In this document: positions 1 to 8,763 of the stretch, in pieces
How the letters are laid out: each line of letters starts with the position of its first letter
Numbering within the stretch: position 1 is the first letter of the stretch
DNA from: Petrimonas sp. IBARAKI
Lineage (GTDB): Bacteria > Bacteroidota > Bacteroidia > Bacteroidales > Dysgonomonadaceae
NCBI GenBank assembly: GCA_002356435.2
Contig: AP018040.2
Coordinates: forward strand, 992,001 to 1,056,000
Length of the DNA stretch: 64,000 nt
Direction: 5' to 3'
Notes under the pieces: model-generated
Database searches by the model: none
Told to the model about the DNA's origin: nothing
The model's input: only the letters and a program-made list of their open reading frames with translations
Position numbers and translations under genes: made by a program

Positions 1-266
1 ATCTGTCTCAGGTTTACACCGGCTTCCAATAAATGGGTGGCAAAACAATGACGCAATGTATGAAACGATACCTCTTTTTTTATTCCGGCATTTTTAGCAC
101 TGTTTTTCACAATATACTCTACAGTTCTTTCCGACAAGGGTTGTCCTTTACGCCCCATCGGTTCGAATAGATAAGTGCTTGGTCGTTCCAATTTATAATA
201 CATTCGCAGCACTTCGAGTGTTTTCCACGAAAGAATGGTATATCTGTCCTTCTTCCCCTTTCCTTG
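1..266 (-). pseudogene. Tyrosine recombinase, C-terminal part (split by IS21 element, runs off the left edge)
   Basis: This is the 3' half of a phage-integrase-type tyrosine recombinase whose 5' half lies at 2880-3358. On the minus strand it reads on from the insertion point as GKGKKDRYTILS and contains the catalytic box HTLRHCFATHLLEAG (the H-x-x-R-H of the family). The catalytic tyrosine would lie beyond position 1, so completeness cannot be judged. Removing the IS and one copy of the 5-bp duplication gives VRIVQGKGKKDRY across the junction with no frame change. The gene was therefore intact before the insertion and is probably inactive now. Similar short recombinases in Bacteroidota can accompany transposases such as the IS91 type; whether one lies to the left is not visible. 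Confidence 0.88.
262..266. repeat. Target-site duplication CCTTG, left copy (right copy 2880-2884)
   Basis: CCTTG directly precedes the TGTAAACA end of the IS and is repeated directly after its TTTACA end at 2880-2884. Collapsing the two copies restores the recombinase reading frame exactly. Confidence 0.93.
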
Positions 267-351
267 TGTAAACAGGAATTAAAAATACAGTGAAAATGGG
301 AAAATCCTGTACAGTGTTTTTGGGAACATTACCTACAGTATTTTCGGGAAC
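267..351. repeat. Left terminal inverted repeat with three transposase-binding-type copies
   Basis: The terminal TGTAAACAGGAAT is followed by three related copies of ACAGTGAAAATGGGAA: one from about 286, ACAGTGTTTTTGGGAAC at 311-327 and ACAGTATTTTCGGGAAC at 335-351. They match, in inverted orientation, the copies at the other end. Multiple subterminal repeats are known in IS21 elements as IstA binding sites. Confidence 0.85.
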
Positions 352-392
352 AGGAATACAGTAAATTCTGAGCAAAAATAAAGATATTTTCG

Positions 393-1154
393 TTAGTTTT
401 TTTCATTTTCAAAAATTGTTTTTCTGTTTTGCATACGATAGCTTTTTCCTTTTAGTTGTATTAGTTGACATTTATACAGGAAACGGTCTAATAATGCGGT
501 AGCCAGAGTTTCATCATCAAGCGATCTGGCCCACTCGGCGGGTGATTTGTTGGTTGTGATAATAAACGAGGTGGTTTCATATACCTGATTGATAAATACA
601 AAGAACCGGTTACCATCTTCGCGGTTTACCGGAAGTGTCATCACGTCATCAATAATGATCAACTGGGCCTCCGCTAATCGTTTGAACTCTTTGGCTGCAT
701 TTTGAGATACATCCTTTAAGCGTAAGGTTGACAGAATATCACTGATATTTCTAAAATATGCCTTGTAACCACGCTGTACGGCATCAAAGCCCAAGCCCGC
801 CGAGATATAGGTCTTTCCTGTTCCCGAAGGTCCGGTTAGCATGATGTTGTAACATTGATCCAACCAGTTCAATTCACGCAACTGATTGAGCTGAGTGGGA
901 TTCAGGCCACTGGTAAAAGAGTGGTCGTACTGTTCCAGATCGTGGTTGACGGGCAGTCTGGCTAATTTCATTCGTAGCAGCTGCTGTTTGGCTTCGCGCT
1001 CCTTGACTTCGTGGGAAAACAGCTTGAACACAAACTCGTCGTAGCTGGGGGCGTCGTTCTGTGCCTCAAGTAGCAAGTTGGTGATATTACTACCGATACC
1101 CGACAGGCGCAGACGTGTGGCATGCTTCTTAATTTGTGGTATGTACTGGCTCAT
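393..1154 (-). CDS. istB: IS21-family helper ATPase IstB
   Basis: A 253-residue AAA+ ATPase that assists the IstA transposase in target selection and strand transfer. The Walker A motif GPSGTGKTY lies near residue 109 and the Walker B motif LIIIDDV near residue 167, followed by the sensor region FIITTNKSPAEW. The length is normal for IstB. Its start overlaps the 3' end of istA by 26 bases, the usual translational arrangement in IS21. It lies wholly inside the element bounded by 267 and 2879, and no frameshift or stop is seen. Confidence 0.95.
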   Translation of the reverse strand: MSQYIPQIKKHATRLRLSGIGSNITNLLLEAQNDAPSYDEFVFKLFSHEVKEREAKQQLLRMKLARLPVNHDLEQYDHSFTSGLNPTQLNQLRELNWLDQCYNIMLTGPSGTGKTYISAGLGFDAVQRGYKAYFRNISDILSTLRLKDVSQNAAKEFKRLAEAQLIIIDDVMTLPVNREDGNRFFVFINQVYETTSFIITTNKSPAEWARSLDDETLATALLDRFLYKCQLIQLKGKSYRMQNRKTIFENEKN

Positions 1155-2751
1155 GGCTGCTGATGTTCTGGTTAAAGATTAATTCATATTCGCTGATCCT
1201 TGACTTGTCAGGCTCCATGTTTGCCAGTAGTTGAGTTTGCGTCCCTCCAAGTGGTTTAAAGGTGGCCTTTTCAGGTGTCTTTTTTACTTTATTGGTACTT
1301 TCTAACAGAGATTTGAAATCATTGGCACTAAACAATTCGTTGCGAACACAAAAGTCCAGGGCTTTTTCGGATGCTGCGGCTCCATAACTTTCAGCCAATG
1401 CCAACAAGGTGCAGAGTTGATCCCGCACATAACGGGGATAACGTTGATCAATACGATCTACAAAACAAAGAATGGCCGAACTGTGCATAAAAAAGTCCTT
1501 TACCCTGGAACGTAACTGGTCCAGCTTGATAGATGTGTCCCGGCGATGATTGCTGTTGATGACATTGTTTCCAACCCCGGCTGGCACCTGATGCCTGGCA
1601 ATGGTTTGTCCGCCTTGGTCCGAGATGATTAACAGGGAACCATCTTCCTTGAGATGTACACGGGTTTCATCGTTCCTGTAGGTTCCAAAGGGTACGGAAT
1701 AGCTGTTGCCACGATATTTAACCGTATTGGTCTTTAAAACCCGGTGGCCTTCTTCTCTTGTCTGTGGAAATAACGGATACCATGTCATAAGGTAGGGTTG
1801 TTCCCTTGTCCATAGCTCCCGGGGAATCCGTCTGGTAGTGTTATGTACCATTGCATTGCCGGTACGCTCCAGCCAGTTCAGAACCTCGGTATTCAGGTGA
1901 TTAACGTCAACAAAGGTGCGATGGAACAAAAAATTATTCTTTACATACCTTACCGTATTCTCGACTTTACCTTTACTCTGGGGATCTGCCGCACGACAGA
2001 ACACAACCCGGAAGGGACGGGAGGACTGGTAGCTATTGAAGGTTTCCGTCATTACATAATCACCCAGATTCTCACGATGCAAAAATACGCTGTCCTGATC
2101 ATAAACAATCTCCTGAGGGATCCCTTTAAAGTAGGAGAAAGCCAGTTCGTGTGCCATTGCGGCACTATCGGATGTAAACGCAGAATCACGAAACAGTACA
2201 AACTTTTGCCGGCTATAACAAAGCAACATAATGAAAAAATATACTTTCACCCATTCACCATTACTTGTACGTAACTTCTTCTCTCCAAAATCGACCTGCG
2301 CCTGTTCGCCCGGTGCAAGATCAGGTACCGGCGAGTATTGACGCTCACTGGCTGTAACCTTTGGGATGTTCAGCTGCCTGCGCAGATGCATTACGTAATT
2401 GTACACGGTTTTGGGGTCAACAGTTGGAAACAAGGGAAAATGCTCTTTTATACGATCGTGAACTACGGATGCAGGAGCATCTTCAAACTGTTTCAGGTAA
2501 CGAATGATAAATTCTTTATAAGGGTCTAACAGACAGGGTTTGGAAAACTTCTTATCCATAAAATTGTCGAACTCTTCCTCGCTCATGGTGAGCAGCTTCC
2601 TTGCTGTGCGGAAATTAATCTGAAGATAATCGGCAATCCGCTGAATGGAAAAGCCCTCGTTTTTGCGAAGTGAATGAATCTGGTGATACATAATAATAAG
2701 TCCTTTCTTTTTTGCGTCCATGGCTGTAACCTTTTTAGTTTTGACTGCCAA
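1129..2751 (-). CDS. istA: IS21-family transposase IstA
   Basis: A 540-residue DDE transposase that catalyses excision and insertion of the element. An N-terminal helix-turn-helix (HSLRKNEGFSIQRIADYL, about residues 27-44) is followed by the integrase core. The acidic residues are visible in APGEQAQVDFGEK (D), EIVYDQDSVF (D) and SKGKVENTVRYVKNNF (E). A C-terminal beta-rich Mu-like domain follows (KYRGNSYSVPFGTYR). An alternative start is the methionine at 2721 (MDAKKKGLIIM), which also gives a full-length protein. It is transcribed first, with istB overlapping. Confidence 0.94.
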   Translation of the reverse strand: MAVKTKKVTAMDAKKKGLIIMYHQIHSLRKNEGFSIQRIADYLQINFRTARKLLTMSEEEFDNFMDKKFSKPCLLDPYKEFIIRYLKQFEDAPASVVHDRIKEHFPLFPTVDPKTVYNYVMHLRRQLNIPKVTASERQYSPVPDLAPGEQAQVDFGEKKLRTSNGEWVKVYFFIMLLCYSRQKFVLFRDSAFTSDSAAMAHELAFSYFKGIPQEIVYDQDSVFLHRENLGDYVMTETFNSYQSSRPFRVVFCRAADPQSKGKVENTVRYVKNNFLFHRTFVDVNHLNTEVLNWLERTGNAMVHNTTRRIPRELWTREQPYLMTWYPLFPQTREEGHRVLKTNTVKYRGNSYSVPFGTYRNDETRVHLKEDGSLLIISDQGGQTIARHQVPAGVGNNVINSNHRRDTSIKLDQLRSRVKDFFMHSSAILCFVDRIDQRYPRYVRDQLCTLLALAESYGAAASEKALDFCVRNELFSANDFKSLLESTNKVKKTPEKATFKPLGGTQTQLLANMEPDKSRISEYELIFNQNISSHEPVHTTN

Positions 2752-2797
2752 GATACGCTGGTTAATAAAATTAATACAACTTATTACTGTACTTTTG

Positions 2798-2879
2798 TTC
2801 CCATTTTCACTGTATAATTGTTCCCGTTTTTACTGTAGTCGGATTCCCATTTTCACTGTATTTTTGATTCCTGTTTACA
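2798..2879. repeat. Right terminal inverted repeat with three transposase-binding-type copies
   Basis: There are three copies in the same direction: TTCCCATTTTCACTGTA at 2798-2814, TTCCCGTTTTTACTGTA at 2821-2837 and TTCCCATTTTCACTGTA at 2844-2860. The terminal ATTCCTGTTTACA follows at 2867-2879. This mirrors the left end of the element. Confidence 0.87.
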
Positions 2880-3358
2880 CCTTGCACGATACGTACTTGC
2901 ATACGCTGTGAATCAATGTCGCGTGGTTTGATTTGTAATACTTCCATCCTGCGAAGTCCCGCAGAATAAGTAAGCATTAGAATGGCTCTGTGCTTTATGT
3001 TGTTTGTTACCGTGATCATGCGTTGCACTTCCTGCAATGACAAAACTATGGGGAGTTTTTTCTCCTTGCGAGGCCGTCTTACATGGAACTCTTCCCATTT
3101 GCGATGGCAGACGTCTACATGAAAAATCTTGAAAGCACTTATAAGCTGGTTTACCGTGGAAACGGAAATTCCTTTTTTGGTAATCAGGTAATGTAACCAG
3201 TTTTTAAAGTCTTCGGTGGTAACCTCATACAGCGATTTACCCAAGTCTTTTTCAAGTTTTATGAGCAGGCTGCAATACGTCTTAATTGTACGGGGACTGT
3301 AATTGCGAATTTGCATCTCCTTGATCTGCAAACTCTCGAATGTTTTGTTTAGATTCAT
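2880..3358 (-). pseudogene. Tyrosine recombinase, N-terminal part (split by IS21 element)
   Basis: This is the 5' half of the recombinase. It has an N-terminal SAM-like core-binding domain (IRNYSPRTIKTYCSLL, about residues 18-33, and the region VSTVNQLISAFKIFH) and the start of the catalytic domain with the first catalytic arginine in SAGLRRMEVLQIKPRDID. The host frame is lost at codon VRIVQG, where the IS21 end begins, and translation then runs into the element's terminal repeat. The remaining catalytic box lies at 1-266. The promoter side (3359-3480) is AT-rich but I see no certain promoter. Confidence 0.9.
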
Positions 3359-3480
3359 AATGATAATTAATTGAAGTTATTACGCTTCAAAATTATCACT
3401 ATTCTAATTTACCGACAGGTTTAGTTCAACTTTGTGATAGAGGAAACCTGTGAGTAGGGGAGAATACCTGAATTAACTTA

Positions 3481-3532
3481 ACCCGGTTCTTTGAGTAATT
3501 CTTTTAAAAGGGAAGTGTCTAAAGAACCGGGT
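3481..3532. terminator. Inverted repeat, possible terminator for the DUF6377 gene
   Basis: ACCCGGTTCTTT (3481-3492) and AAAGAACCGGGT (3521-3532) are perfect 12-base inverted arms with a 28-base spacer. It lies 39 bases beyond the stop of the minus-strand gene at 3571. There is no T-tract on either strand, so a terminator role is inferred from position and stem strength only. Confidence 0.45.
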
Positions 3533-3570
3533 AATTGTTGCCATGGTATGTAATAATTTTCATGCGCGTA

Positions 3571-5169
3571 CTATTGGATGCTCCCGATTTTCATTACTTC
3601 ATCTTCAAACTGATCGCTTTCTACCAATGCTTTTGCCTTTACCTTACTTTTGTAGTTATACACCGTTTGTGCGGAATAATGTAGAAATTCGGCAATCTGT
3701 TTTACATCGGTGATTCCCAATTTAATAAGAGCAAATATGCGGAGTTCATTGTTTAATTGATTTTTTTCAAGATCGTATTGTTCAGTGTTCCTGAGTAAAG
3801 AATTGAATTCCGTGACAAAATTCGGATAAAGTGCCAGAAAGGTTTTGTCGAAATTTGTATGCAGTTCATTGATGTCGGACACCATTTCATCCGTGGAGAA
3901 TTTATGTAAATTTCCCATTTGTCCGGTCTTTATGTTCAGGTTTACATTCTTATGGTACCTGTGCAACTTATTGATGTAGACCGAGCATTGATTCATGAAA
4001 TATCCGATGTAATGTTCTTTCACGATATTGGCTTCATCCAGTTTTTTATTCAACTGAATCAGGTCGTCGTTCATAACTCTAAGTTCTTTCTTTGCTCTTG
4101 AAACCGCTTTGATTTGGATGTACAGATAGGACAGAGTAACGATTAAAAAGATCACAAACAGACTGGTGACAATCGAATATAAACGGAGGTTTTTTTGTTG
4201 GGAGTGAATTTTCTGCAGATAAGTGTCCTCAATGATAGGTTGGATTCTTGCGATAACCGAATTTTTAAAACGGGCATTGTAGAAAAGGGCATCATCCAGG
4301 GCTATCCTGATGTAGTTGTATGCTCTGTCAACATCCCCATCATGGTATAGTTTCACGGCAAGAGACAGCAAGGCTTCGTTTTCCTTCACAGCCAACTCCA
4401 TATCAGAAATAGCTGCCAGTATTAAATAATAGGATTCTTTTTCTGATTCAGCTGTCTGCGCATAGTGTTTTGCCAGATTCATGGCGGCCATGGCATACTG
4501 ATGCGTGTGGGGCTGCTGGTGTCTGAAAATTGAAATCAATATTTCCTCTGCTTCAGAAAACTGACCAGACTGTTGTAATCTATGAGTAAGTTCTTTTTTG
4601 TACTCTTCCGACTGATCGCTTAGTAGATTCATCACCCTGTCTCTCCATTCTTCTTTCTCTACTTCATAGGAATAAGCATATCTTGGATCATTGATGTAGA
4701 CAATGAGATTTTCAAAGTAGCGGATGTAGTTCCAGCAATACCATGCTTTGTAATGGTCAGGAAGATGGGTATAATCCATTGAACTGAAGATTTCCGCCGC
4801 CTGGAGGAAAAGTCCGGAAAGAGAATAGACATACGAAAGGTGCAACAATGATTCAGTAATGATGTCTTTTTTGTCTAATTGCCGGGCAATGGCCAGGTTT
4901 TCCTTGATATAATACTCGGCAGAGTCGCAGATGAAACTGTTGTATTGATTGATGATCTCCCTGTTGATATCTAGGATCTCTTCTTCATTACTGAGGAGTT
5001 CTTTCTCTTGTTTCAAGTCTGATATCTTTTTTTCTTTGATTTCCAGATAATTGCTGCGTTTGGATATGACTTTATCCAATTCTTTGAGTAATGAATCAGT
5101 TTTACTTTCTACGCCCAAGAGCGAACATGGGAGAATGATAATTAATATGAAAGGTAATATATATTTCAC
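3571..5169 (-). CDS. DUF6377-family membrane-bound regulator with TPR region
   Basis: A 532-residue protein of a type common in Bacteroidales near sugar-utilisation genes. A signal segment (residues 1-18) is followed by a periplasmic alpha-helical, TPR-like sensor region to about residue 325. A membrane helix (LYSIVTSLFVIFLIVTLSYL, about 329-348) and a coiled coil come next. The cytoplasmic C-terminus ends in a LuxR-like helix-turn-helix (FALIKLGITDVKQIAEFLHYSAQTVYNYKSKVKAK, about 480-514). This layout suggests a one-protein transmembrane regulator. The target genes are unknown: no SusC/SusD pair lies in the window. It has its own promoter at 5352-5382. Confidence 0.82.
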   Translation of the reverse strand: MKYILPFILIIILPCSLLGVESKTDSLLKELDKVISKRSNYLEIKEKKISDLKQEKELLSNEEEILDINREIINQYNSFICDSAEYYIKENLAIARQLDKKDIITESLLHLSYVYSLSGLFLQAAEIFSSMDYTHLPDHYKAWYCWNYIRYFENLIVYINDPRYAYSYEVEKEEWRDRVMNLLSDQSEEYKKELTHRLQQSGQFSEAEEILISIFRHQQPHTHQYAMAAMNLAKHYAQTAESEKESYYLILAAISDMELAVKENEALLSLAVKLYHDGDVDRAYNYIRIALDDALFYNARFKNSVIARIQPIIEDTYLQKIHSQQKNLRLYSIVTSLFVIFLIVTLSYLYIQIKAVSRAKKELRVMNDDLIQLNKKLDEANIVKEHYIGYFMNQCSVYINKLHRYHKNVNLNIKTGQMGNLHKFSTDEMVSDINELHTNFDKTFLALYPNFVTEFNSLLRNTEQYDLEKNQLNNELRIFALIKLGITDVKQIAEFLHYSAQTVYNYKSKVKAKALVESDQFEDEVMKIGSIQ

Positions 5170-5351
5170 AGTAGTGATAAATCATATTGATTCACAAAAA
5201 ACAATTTCTTTCTCTATTTTCTGTTATGAATCTTTTGAGTACAAAATTTATAATATAAAAAAATTAAATTTAATTTAATCAATATTGCGATTCGGAATGT
5301 AATATCTGCTTTGAAAGTACAATGTTGTCCTGTTATGAGGAAGTTTTAGTA

Positions 5352-5382
5352 CAAATGTAGTGACTTAAATGAAATTTTCAAA
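5352..5382 (-). promoter_or_regulatory. Bacteroidota-type promoter of the DUF6377 gene
   Basis: On the minus strand TTTG (complement of 5379-5382) is followed after exactly 19 bases by TACATTTG (complement of 5352-5359), the full Bacteroidota -33/-7 pattern. It points to the start codon at 5169, giving a leader of roughly 175 bases. Confidence 0.75.
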
Positions 5383-5437
5383 AAAACCATAAAAGAGCTT
5401 GCATATTGGTTGAAAAAGCGAATCATTTTTAAGTGAT

Positions 5438-5921
5438 AAAGAGGCTGTTTCACGGTTTTCATTTTCATGAACGAAAAATTGCCTAGTTGCTTAAAAATTA
5501 GAGATTTTAAGACTATTTGAAATGGTGCAGAAGTAATGTTAAATTTTACAGACCAACGACAATGTACTACTTCCACCTCATCCAGGTGAAATAATTCCGC
5601 AAAAATAATCCGCCTTCACCAGACCACTTCCGACACCATCACATACATCGATCATCTTGAGTAGCGTGAATTCTTTACAGTTGTTACCCGAAGGAGGAGG
5701 CTACTTTCGGTACCCTGAAAAACAAAAAATTGCAAACGGTTCTTCTACAGGGGTAAAGACAGGGCAGAAGTGAAGTATGTATTGTTCTCGATTGCACATA
5801 ACCTGCTAAAGTGGCATTATAAGGTTTATCAGGGGCTATTTTTATCTTTTTAGATGTTATTATCTACTAAAAGAAGACAGAAAAAAGTCGTCTCATAGTT
5901 TATTATGAGACGGCCTCTTTT
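5438..5921 (+). mobile_element. Internally deleted IS1182-like element remnant
   Basis: The left end AAAGAGGCTGTTTCAC (from 5438) matches in inverted orientation the right end, whose complement reads AAAGAGGCCGTCTCAT (about 5906-5921). About 480 bases remain between them, including a degraded transposase C-terminus at 5694-5853. The gap from 5170 to 6016 otherwise holds the DUF6377 promoter and the perfect 12-base palindrome AGGCAATTGCCT at 5982-5993. I see no intact gene in it. Confidence 0.6.
5694..5853 (+). pseudogene. IS1182-type transposase, C-terminal fragment with frameshift
   Basis: The first frame gives EEATFGTLKNKK. After a shift, the next frame gives KRFFYRGKDRAEVKYVLFSI and AHNLLKWHYK up to a TAG at 5851. 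The pattern (a VE-x-x-FG-x-x-K motif, then a RRF-x-x-RG segment, then E-x-x-x-x-L-x-x-x-AHNL) is that of the C-terminal end of IS1182/IS5-group transposases. The rest of the transposase is missing. Confidence 0.6.
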
Positions 5922-5922
5922 T
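5889..5922 (+). terminator. Hairpin with T-tract at the IS remnant's right end
   Basis: CGTCTCATA (5889-5897) and TATGAGACG (5904-5912) form a perfect 9-base stem with a 6-base loop, followed by GCCTCTTTTT. It would terminate the transposase transcript on the plus strand. Confidence 0.6.
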
Positions 5923-6016
5923 GCGTGCCTGTAAATAAACGTGGACAACGCTCCAGATCTATCCTCCTAATTGATAGACAAAGGCAATTGCCTATTCGTT
6001 TTTCTTCGCCAGCATG

Positions 6017-6949
6017 TTAATGCATTTCGGTTCCGCAGGTACCCAGTCCCCCCCTGTAGTAGTTGAACTGGACGTTGGGGTGGTCTGCCAGCAGCGACAT
6101 GGGCACGGCGGAGTCAATAATCTTTTTCCCGATCATCAATGCGGTCAGCCTCTGTCCAAACGGATTGTCATGTACTCCCGCCTGCCAGATCGATACCTTT
6201 TCGGCCTGCCAGGTTTGTACGGGGCCCACCGTCAAGGCCTGCGAGGGGATTCCCGTAACAACACCGCCGGCACTGGTCCTCGCGTTTTGCATACAGGTAA
6301 TGGGATGCAGGTCGACAACACGGGTGGTCAGTTTCTTGTACTCTTCCAGCGAGGGAGGGTTGTCCTTGTATTTTCCTTCTCTTTTCACCGGATCATTAAA
6401 GGCCCAATGTTTCGTGTCACCCTGTCCGCCCTGCATTACCGCACATCGTACGCCCGTGTTCCAACTTTTGATGTATTTCGAGGTGTCGGCTTCGGGATAG
6501 TGTATGTTTTCCTCCGGCATGCGCAGTTTTTTATTCATTCTGTGAAACATCAGCTCATTGTTCGCCCTTTCGAACGAGATGGGGCTCTCGACGCCGATCT
6601 CCTTCCCGTCCACGTACCATTCATCCATACCCCAGAAATGGGCATTTGACAGATCCAGTTCCAGCTCGTTCACCAGCCGGGCCACCAGCGGGAGCTGTTC
6701 GGTTGGCCCTATGGGGCCGCAGACCCCGACGGGTTCACTTGCCGTAGCTTGTTTCCATGCTGTAATGTATTCAAGCGCCTCGGCCAGGTAGAAGTCCTCC
6801 AGCGTGTCGTAGAAAACAACCTTGAATCCGGGCCTTGAAAGGGCCAGCATATCTTCGGGGGTCAACCTGGCGGCATCGCCCAGAATCTCGTCTTCCAGTG
6901 TTGTGAAATCCCACCAGTCCGGGGCCAGCATACTTATTTTTCGTGACAT
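6017..6949 (-). CDS. NagB-like glucosamine-6-phosphate isomerase/deaminase family protein
   Basis: A 310-residue sugar-phosphate isomerase-fold protein. The segment GMDEWYVDG corresponds to the active-site aspartate loop of Nag[15 protein letters not shown] aligns without gaps to the NagB loop GGIGADGHIAFNEP: the histidine is kept, but the catalytic Asp is Thr and the following Glu is Asp. Further regions ([22 protein letters not shown]) also fit the fold. It ends an operon-like set after the oxidoreductase and PIG-L genes (gap of 26 bases). I infer a role in converting an amino-sugar phosphate or related sugar. The altered loop makes classical deamination uncertain. Confidence 0.78.
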   Translation of the reverse strand: MSRKISMLAPDWWDFTTLEDEILGDAARLTPEDMLALSRPGFKVVFYDTLEDFYLAEALEYITAWKQATASEPVGVCGPIGPTEQLPLVARLVNELELDLSNAHFWGMDEWYVDGKEIGVESPISFERANNELMFHRMNKKLRMPEENIHYPEADTSKYIKSWNTGVRCAVMQGGQGDTKHWAFNDPVKREGKYKDNPPSLEEYKKLTTRVVDLHPITCMQNARTSAGGVVTGIPSQALTVGPVQTWQAEKVSIWQAGVHDNPFGQRLTALMIGKKIIDSAVPMSLLADHPNVQFNYYRGGLGTCGTEMH

Positions 6950-6975
6950 AGTTTAAATTATTTAATTTGGGTGTT

Positions 6976-7734
6976 TTACTTGATAATGATATTCTCTTCC
7001 AGGATCCCGGCAAGCACGTTTCCCTGCTGGAACCCGTGCCCCAGGTGTTGCCGGAAACCTTCCGCGTACTTGCGGTTCACCTCTTTTCCCCTTACCTCCG
7101 CAAAGTGTTTCATGGAAAGGATGTACTCGTCCACCTTGTGGTGTTCAAGCAGCCAGTCCCGCTGGCTTGCATGGGCTTTCAACATCTCCTCCTTAACCGG
7201 CATCTCTCCCGTTATGTCCACATACATCGAGGGGGCGACGGCATGTCCGAACTTGTCCTTTCCATCCATGGCGTCCGCGTAATAGAGGTAGGGTGACGGC
7301 TCGAAGGGCGCTTCATCAACTTCCATGTTTTTTATGCCACAACAGAAGCAGGCCGTCTGAACAATCCTTGCGGTCGTCTCGTGATCCACCATGTAGTCCG
7401 TCGGGCTGGCAGTAATAACTATCGAGGGCCGGATCTTTCTCAACACGGCGGTTGTCCTGTTTATCGCTTCCCTATCGTAGATTATGTACACATCTTCGAG
7501 CCCCACGCAATGGTAGGTTGCCCCGATAATCTGCGCGGATCTGCGTGCTTCGCCGGTCCTTATCCGGGAAATTTCCTCCCGGGTGTGTACCGCAGAGCCT
7601 TTATCACCGGGAGTCATGGTGACAATATGAACCTCCCAGCCCCTGTTTCTAAACAGGGACAATGTCCCGGCACACATGAATTCCGCATCGTCCGGATGCG
7701 CTAAAATGGCAACAATTCTTTTTCCCAGATCCAT
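6976..7734 (-). CDS. PIG-L/LmbE-family zinc-dependent deacetylase
   Basis: A 252-residue protein with the zinc motif AHPDDAEF near residue 12 and a second metal ligand region DHETTARIV near residue 118, both typical of the GlcNAc-PI de-N-acetylase family. No signal peptide is seen, so it is cytoplasmic. The neighbours (Gfo/Idh/MocA oxidoreductase 9 bases upstream, NagB-like protein downstream) support action on an N-acetylated sugar. The substrate cannot be named from sequence. Confidence 0.88.
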   Translation of the reverse strand: MDLGKRIVAILAHPDDAEFMCAGTLSLFRNRGWEVHIVTMTPGDKGSAVHTREEISRIRTGEARRSAQIIGATYHCVGLEDVYIIYDREAINRTTAVLRKIRPSIVITASPTDYMVDHETTARIVQTACFCCGIKNMEVDEAPFEPSPYLYYADAMDGKDKFGHAVAPSMYVDITGEMPVKEEMLKAHASQRDWLLEHHKVDEYILSMKHFAEVRGKEVNRKYAEGFRQHLGHGFQQGNVLAGILEENIIIK

Positions 7735-7743
7735 CCTGTTATT

Positions 7744-8763
7744 TCATTTAAGATTATTTTCCTCGGCGGATTTATCAGCGGCGAAAATCAGTTCGTGTGT
7801 TTTCATGGCATCCGCCAAGCTGGTTAAAGGCATCTCCCTGCCTTCGTCCATTGCTTTAAAAAATGCTTCAAACTGATGCAGGTATGGGTGATCGGACACA
7901 TCGCCCGAATCAAGCAGCTTCATGGATAATTCACTCCATTTATTCTTGTTTAACTCTTTGATTTTCGTAGAATAAAATTTATTATCCAAAAGGCTCCCTT
8001 CACTTCCTACCAAATGGAAATGGAAATAATAGGGCTGCAGACAATCAATAACCGAGGCAACTTTTCCTACAGCACCGTTTTTGAATTTTATGATCGAAAC
8101 GGAGCTGGTGGGATATTCATATTTGGCAAAATCGGCATGGGAAGAGCCGGTCGAGTAGCTATGAACCGCATCAACTTCACTGTCGATACAGTACAAGAGG
8201 GCATCCATGGCATGACACCCTGCCGACAACAAGCTACTTCCCGCTTCCTCTTTTTTAATATTCCACCGGTACTGCCCGTAAGATGGCCCGATACCGTGGT
8301 AATAATCAACTTCCGCATAATGAATTTTCCCCAATAATCCTTGTTCTATAAGTGACTTTACAGTTTGTAATTGACCGGAAAAACGGCACTCGAAGCAGAC
8401 GCATGTCTTTACGCCAGCTTCCTTCACAGCCTTCTCCACGGCCAGACAATCTTCCCACGTGAGGGCTATCGGTTTCTCAATGATCAGGTTTTTGCCGGCC
8501 CGGGCTGCCATAATGGCCTGCTTAGCGTGGAGGGCAGGATAACTGCATATGGACACCACATGTATATCGGGATTGGCAATCATTTCCGAATAATCCTCGT
8601 AACACCTGATGTTCCCTCCGTGCCTGGCGCTGATTTCCTTCGAATCCAGTCCCCGCGAAGAACAGATCGCAGTAACCTGTGCAAGAGAGGTCCTATTAAT
8701 TGCGTCTATGTGGGCGCCTGCAGCCCAACTGTAACCAACGATTCCTACGTTATACTTTTTCAT
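7744..8763 (-). CDS. Gfo/Idh/MocA-family oxidoreductase
   Basis: A 339-residue NAD(P)-dependent sugar dehydrogenase-type protein. The N-terminal Rossmann motif is VGIVGYSWAAGAHIDAI (about residues 6-22), and the family motif NLIIEKPIALTWEDC lies near residue 94. The C-terminal alpha/beta domain carries GPSYGQYRWNIKKEEAGSS and LLSAGCHAMDALLY. It is cytoplasmic and the first gene of the three-gene set. It likely oxidises or epimerises a sugar that the next two enzymes then deacetylate and isomerise; this order is an inference from gene content. Confidence 0.88.
   Translation of the reverse strand: MKKYNVGIVGYSWAAGAHIDAINRTSLAQVTAICSSRGLDSKEISARHGGNIRCYEDYSEMIANPDIHVVSICSYPALHAKQAIMAARAGKNLIIEKPIALTWEDCLAVEKAVKEAGVKTCVCFECRFSGQLQTVKSLIEQGLLGKIHYAEVDYYHGIGPSYGQYRWNIKKEEAGSSLLSAGCHAMDALLYCIDSEVDAVHSYSTGSSHADFAKYEYPTSSVSIIKFKNGAVGKVASVIDCLQPYYFHFHLVGSEGSLLDNKFYSTKIKELNKNKWSELSMKLLDSGDVSDHPYLHQFEAFFKAMDEGREMPLTSLADAMKTHELIFAADKSAEENNLK

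Larger units (their letters stand above)
267..2879 (-). mobile_element. Complete IS21-family insertion sequence
   Basis: The element is 2613 bp. It begins TGTAAACAGGAAT (267) and ends ATTCCTGTTTACA (2879), giving the TG...CA ends of the family. It is flanked on both sides by CCTTG (262-266 and 2880-2884), a 5-bp target duplication. It carries istA and istB on the minus strand with overlapping ends, and triplicated subterminal repeats at each end. Both genes are open and both ends intact, so the insertion looks recent and potentially active. It sits inside a tyrosine recombinase gene. Confidence 0.95.

Noticed and set aside
3481-3532. Inverted repeat next to a tyrosine recombinase as an invertible promoter switch
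   Set aside because: The spacer is only 28 bases with no promoter element inside, and the repeat sits at the 3' end of the DUF6377 gene, so a terminator-like role fits better.
6014-6649. Long plus-strand frame opposite the NagB-like gene
   Set aside because: It is antisense to a clearly conserved protein, has no recognisable motif and arises from codon bias.
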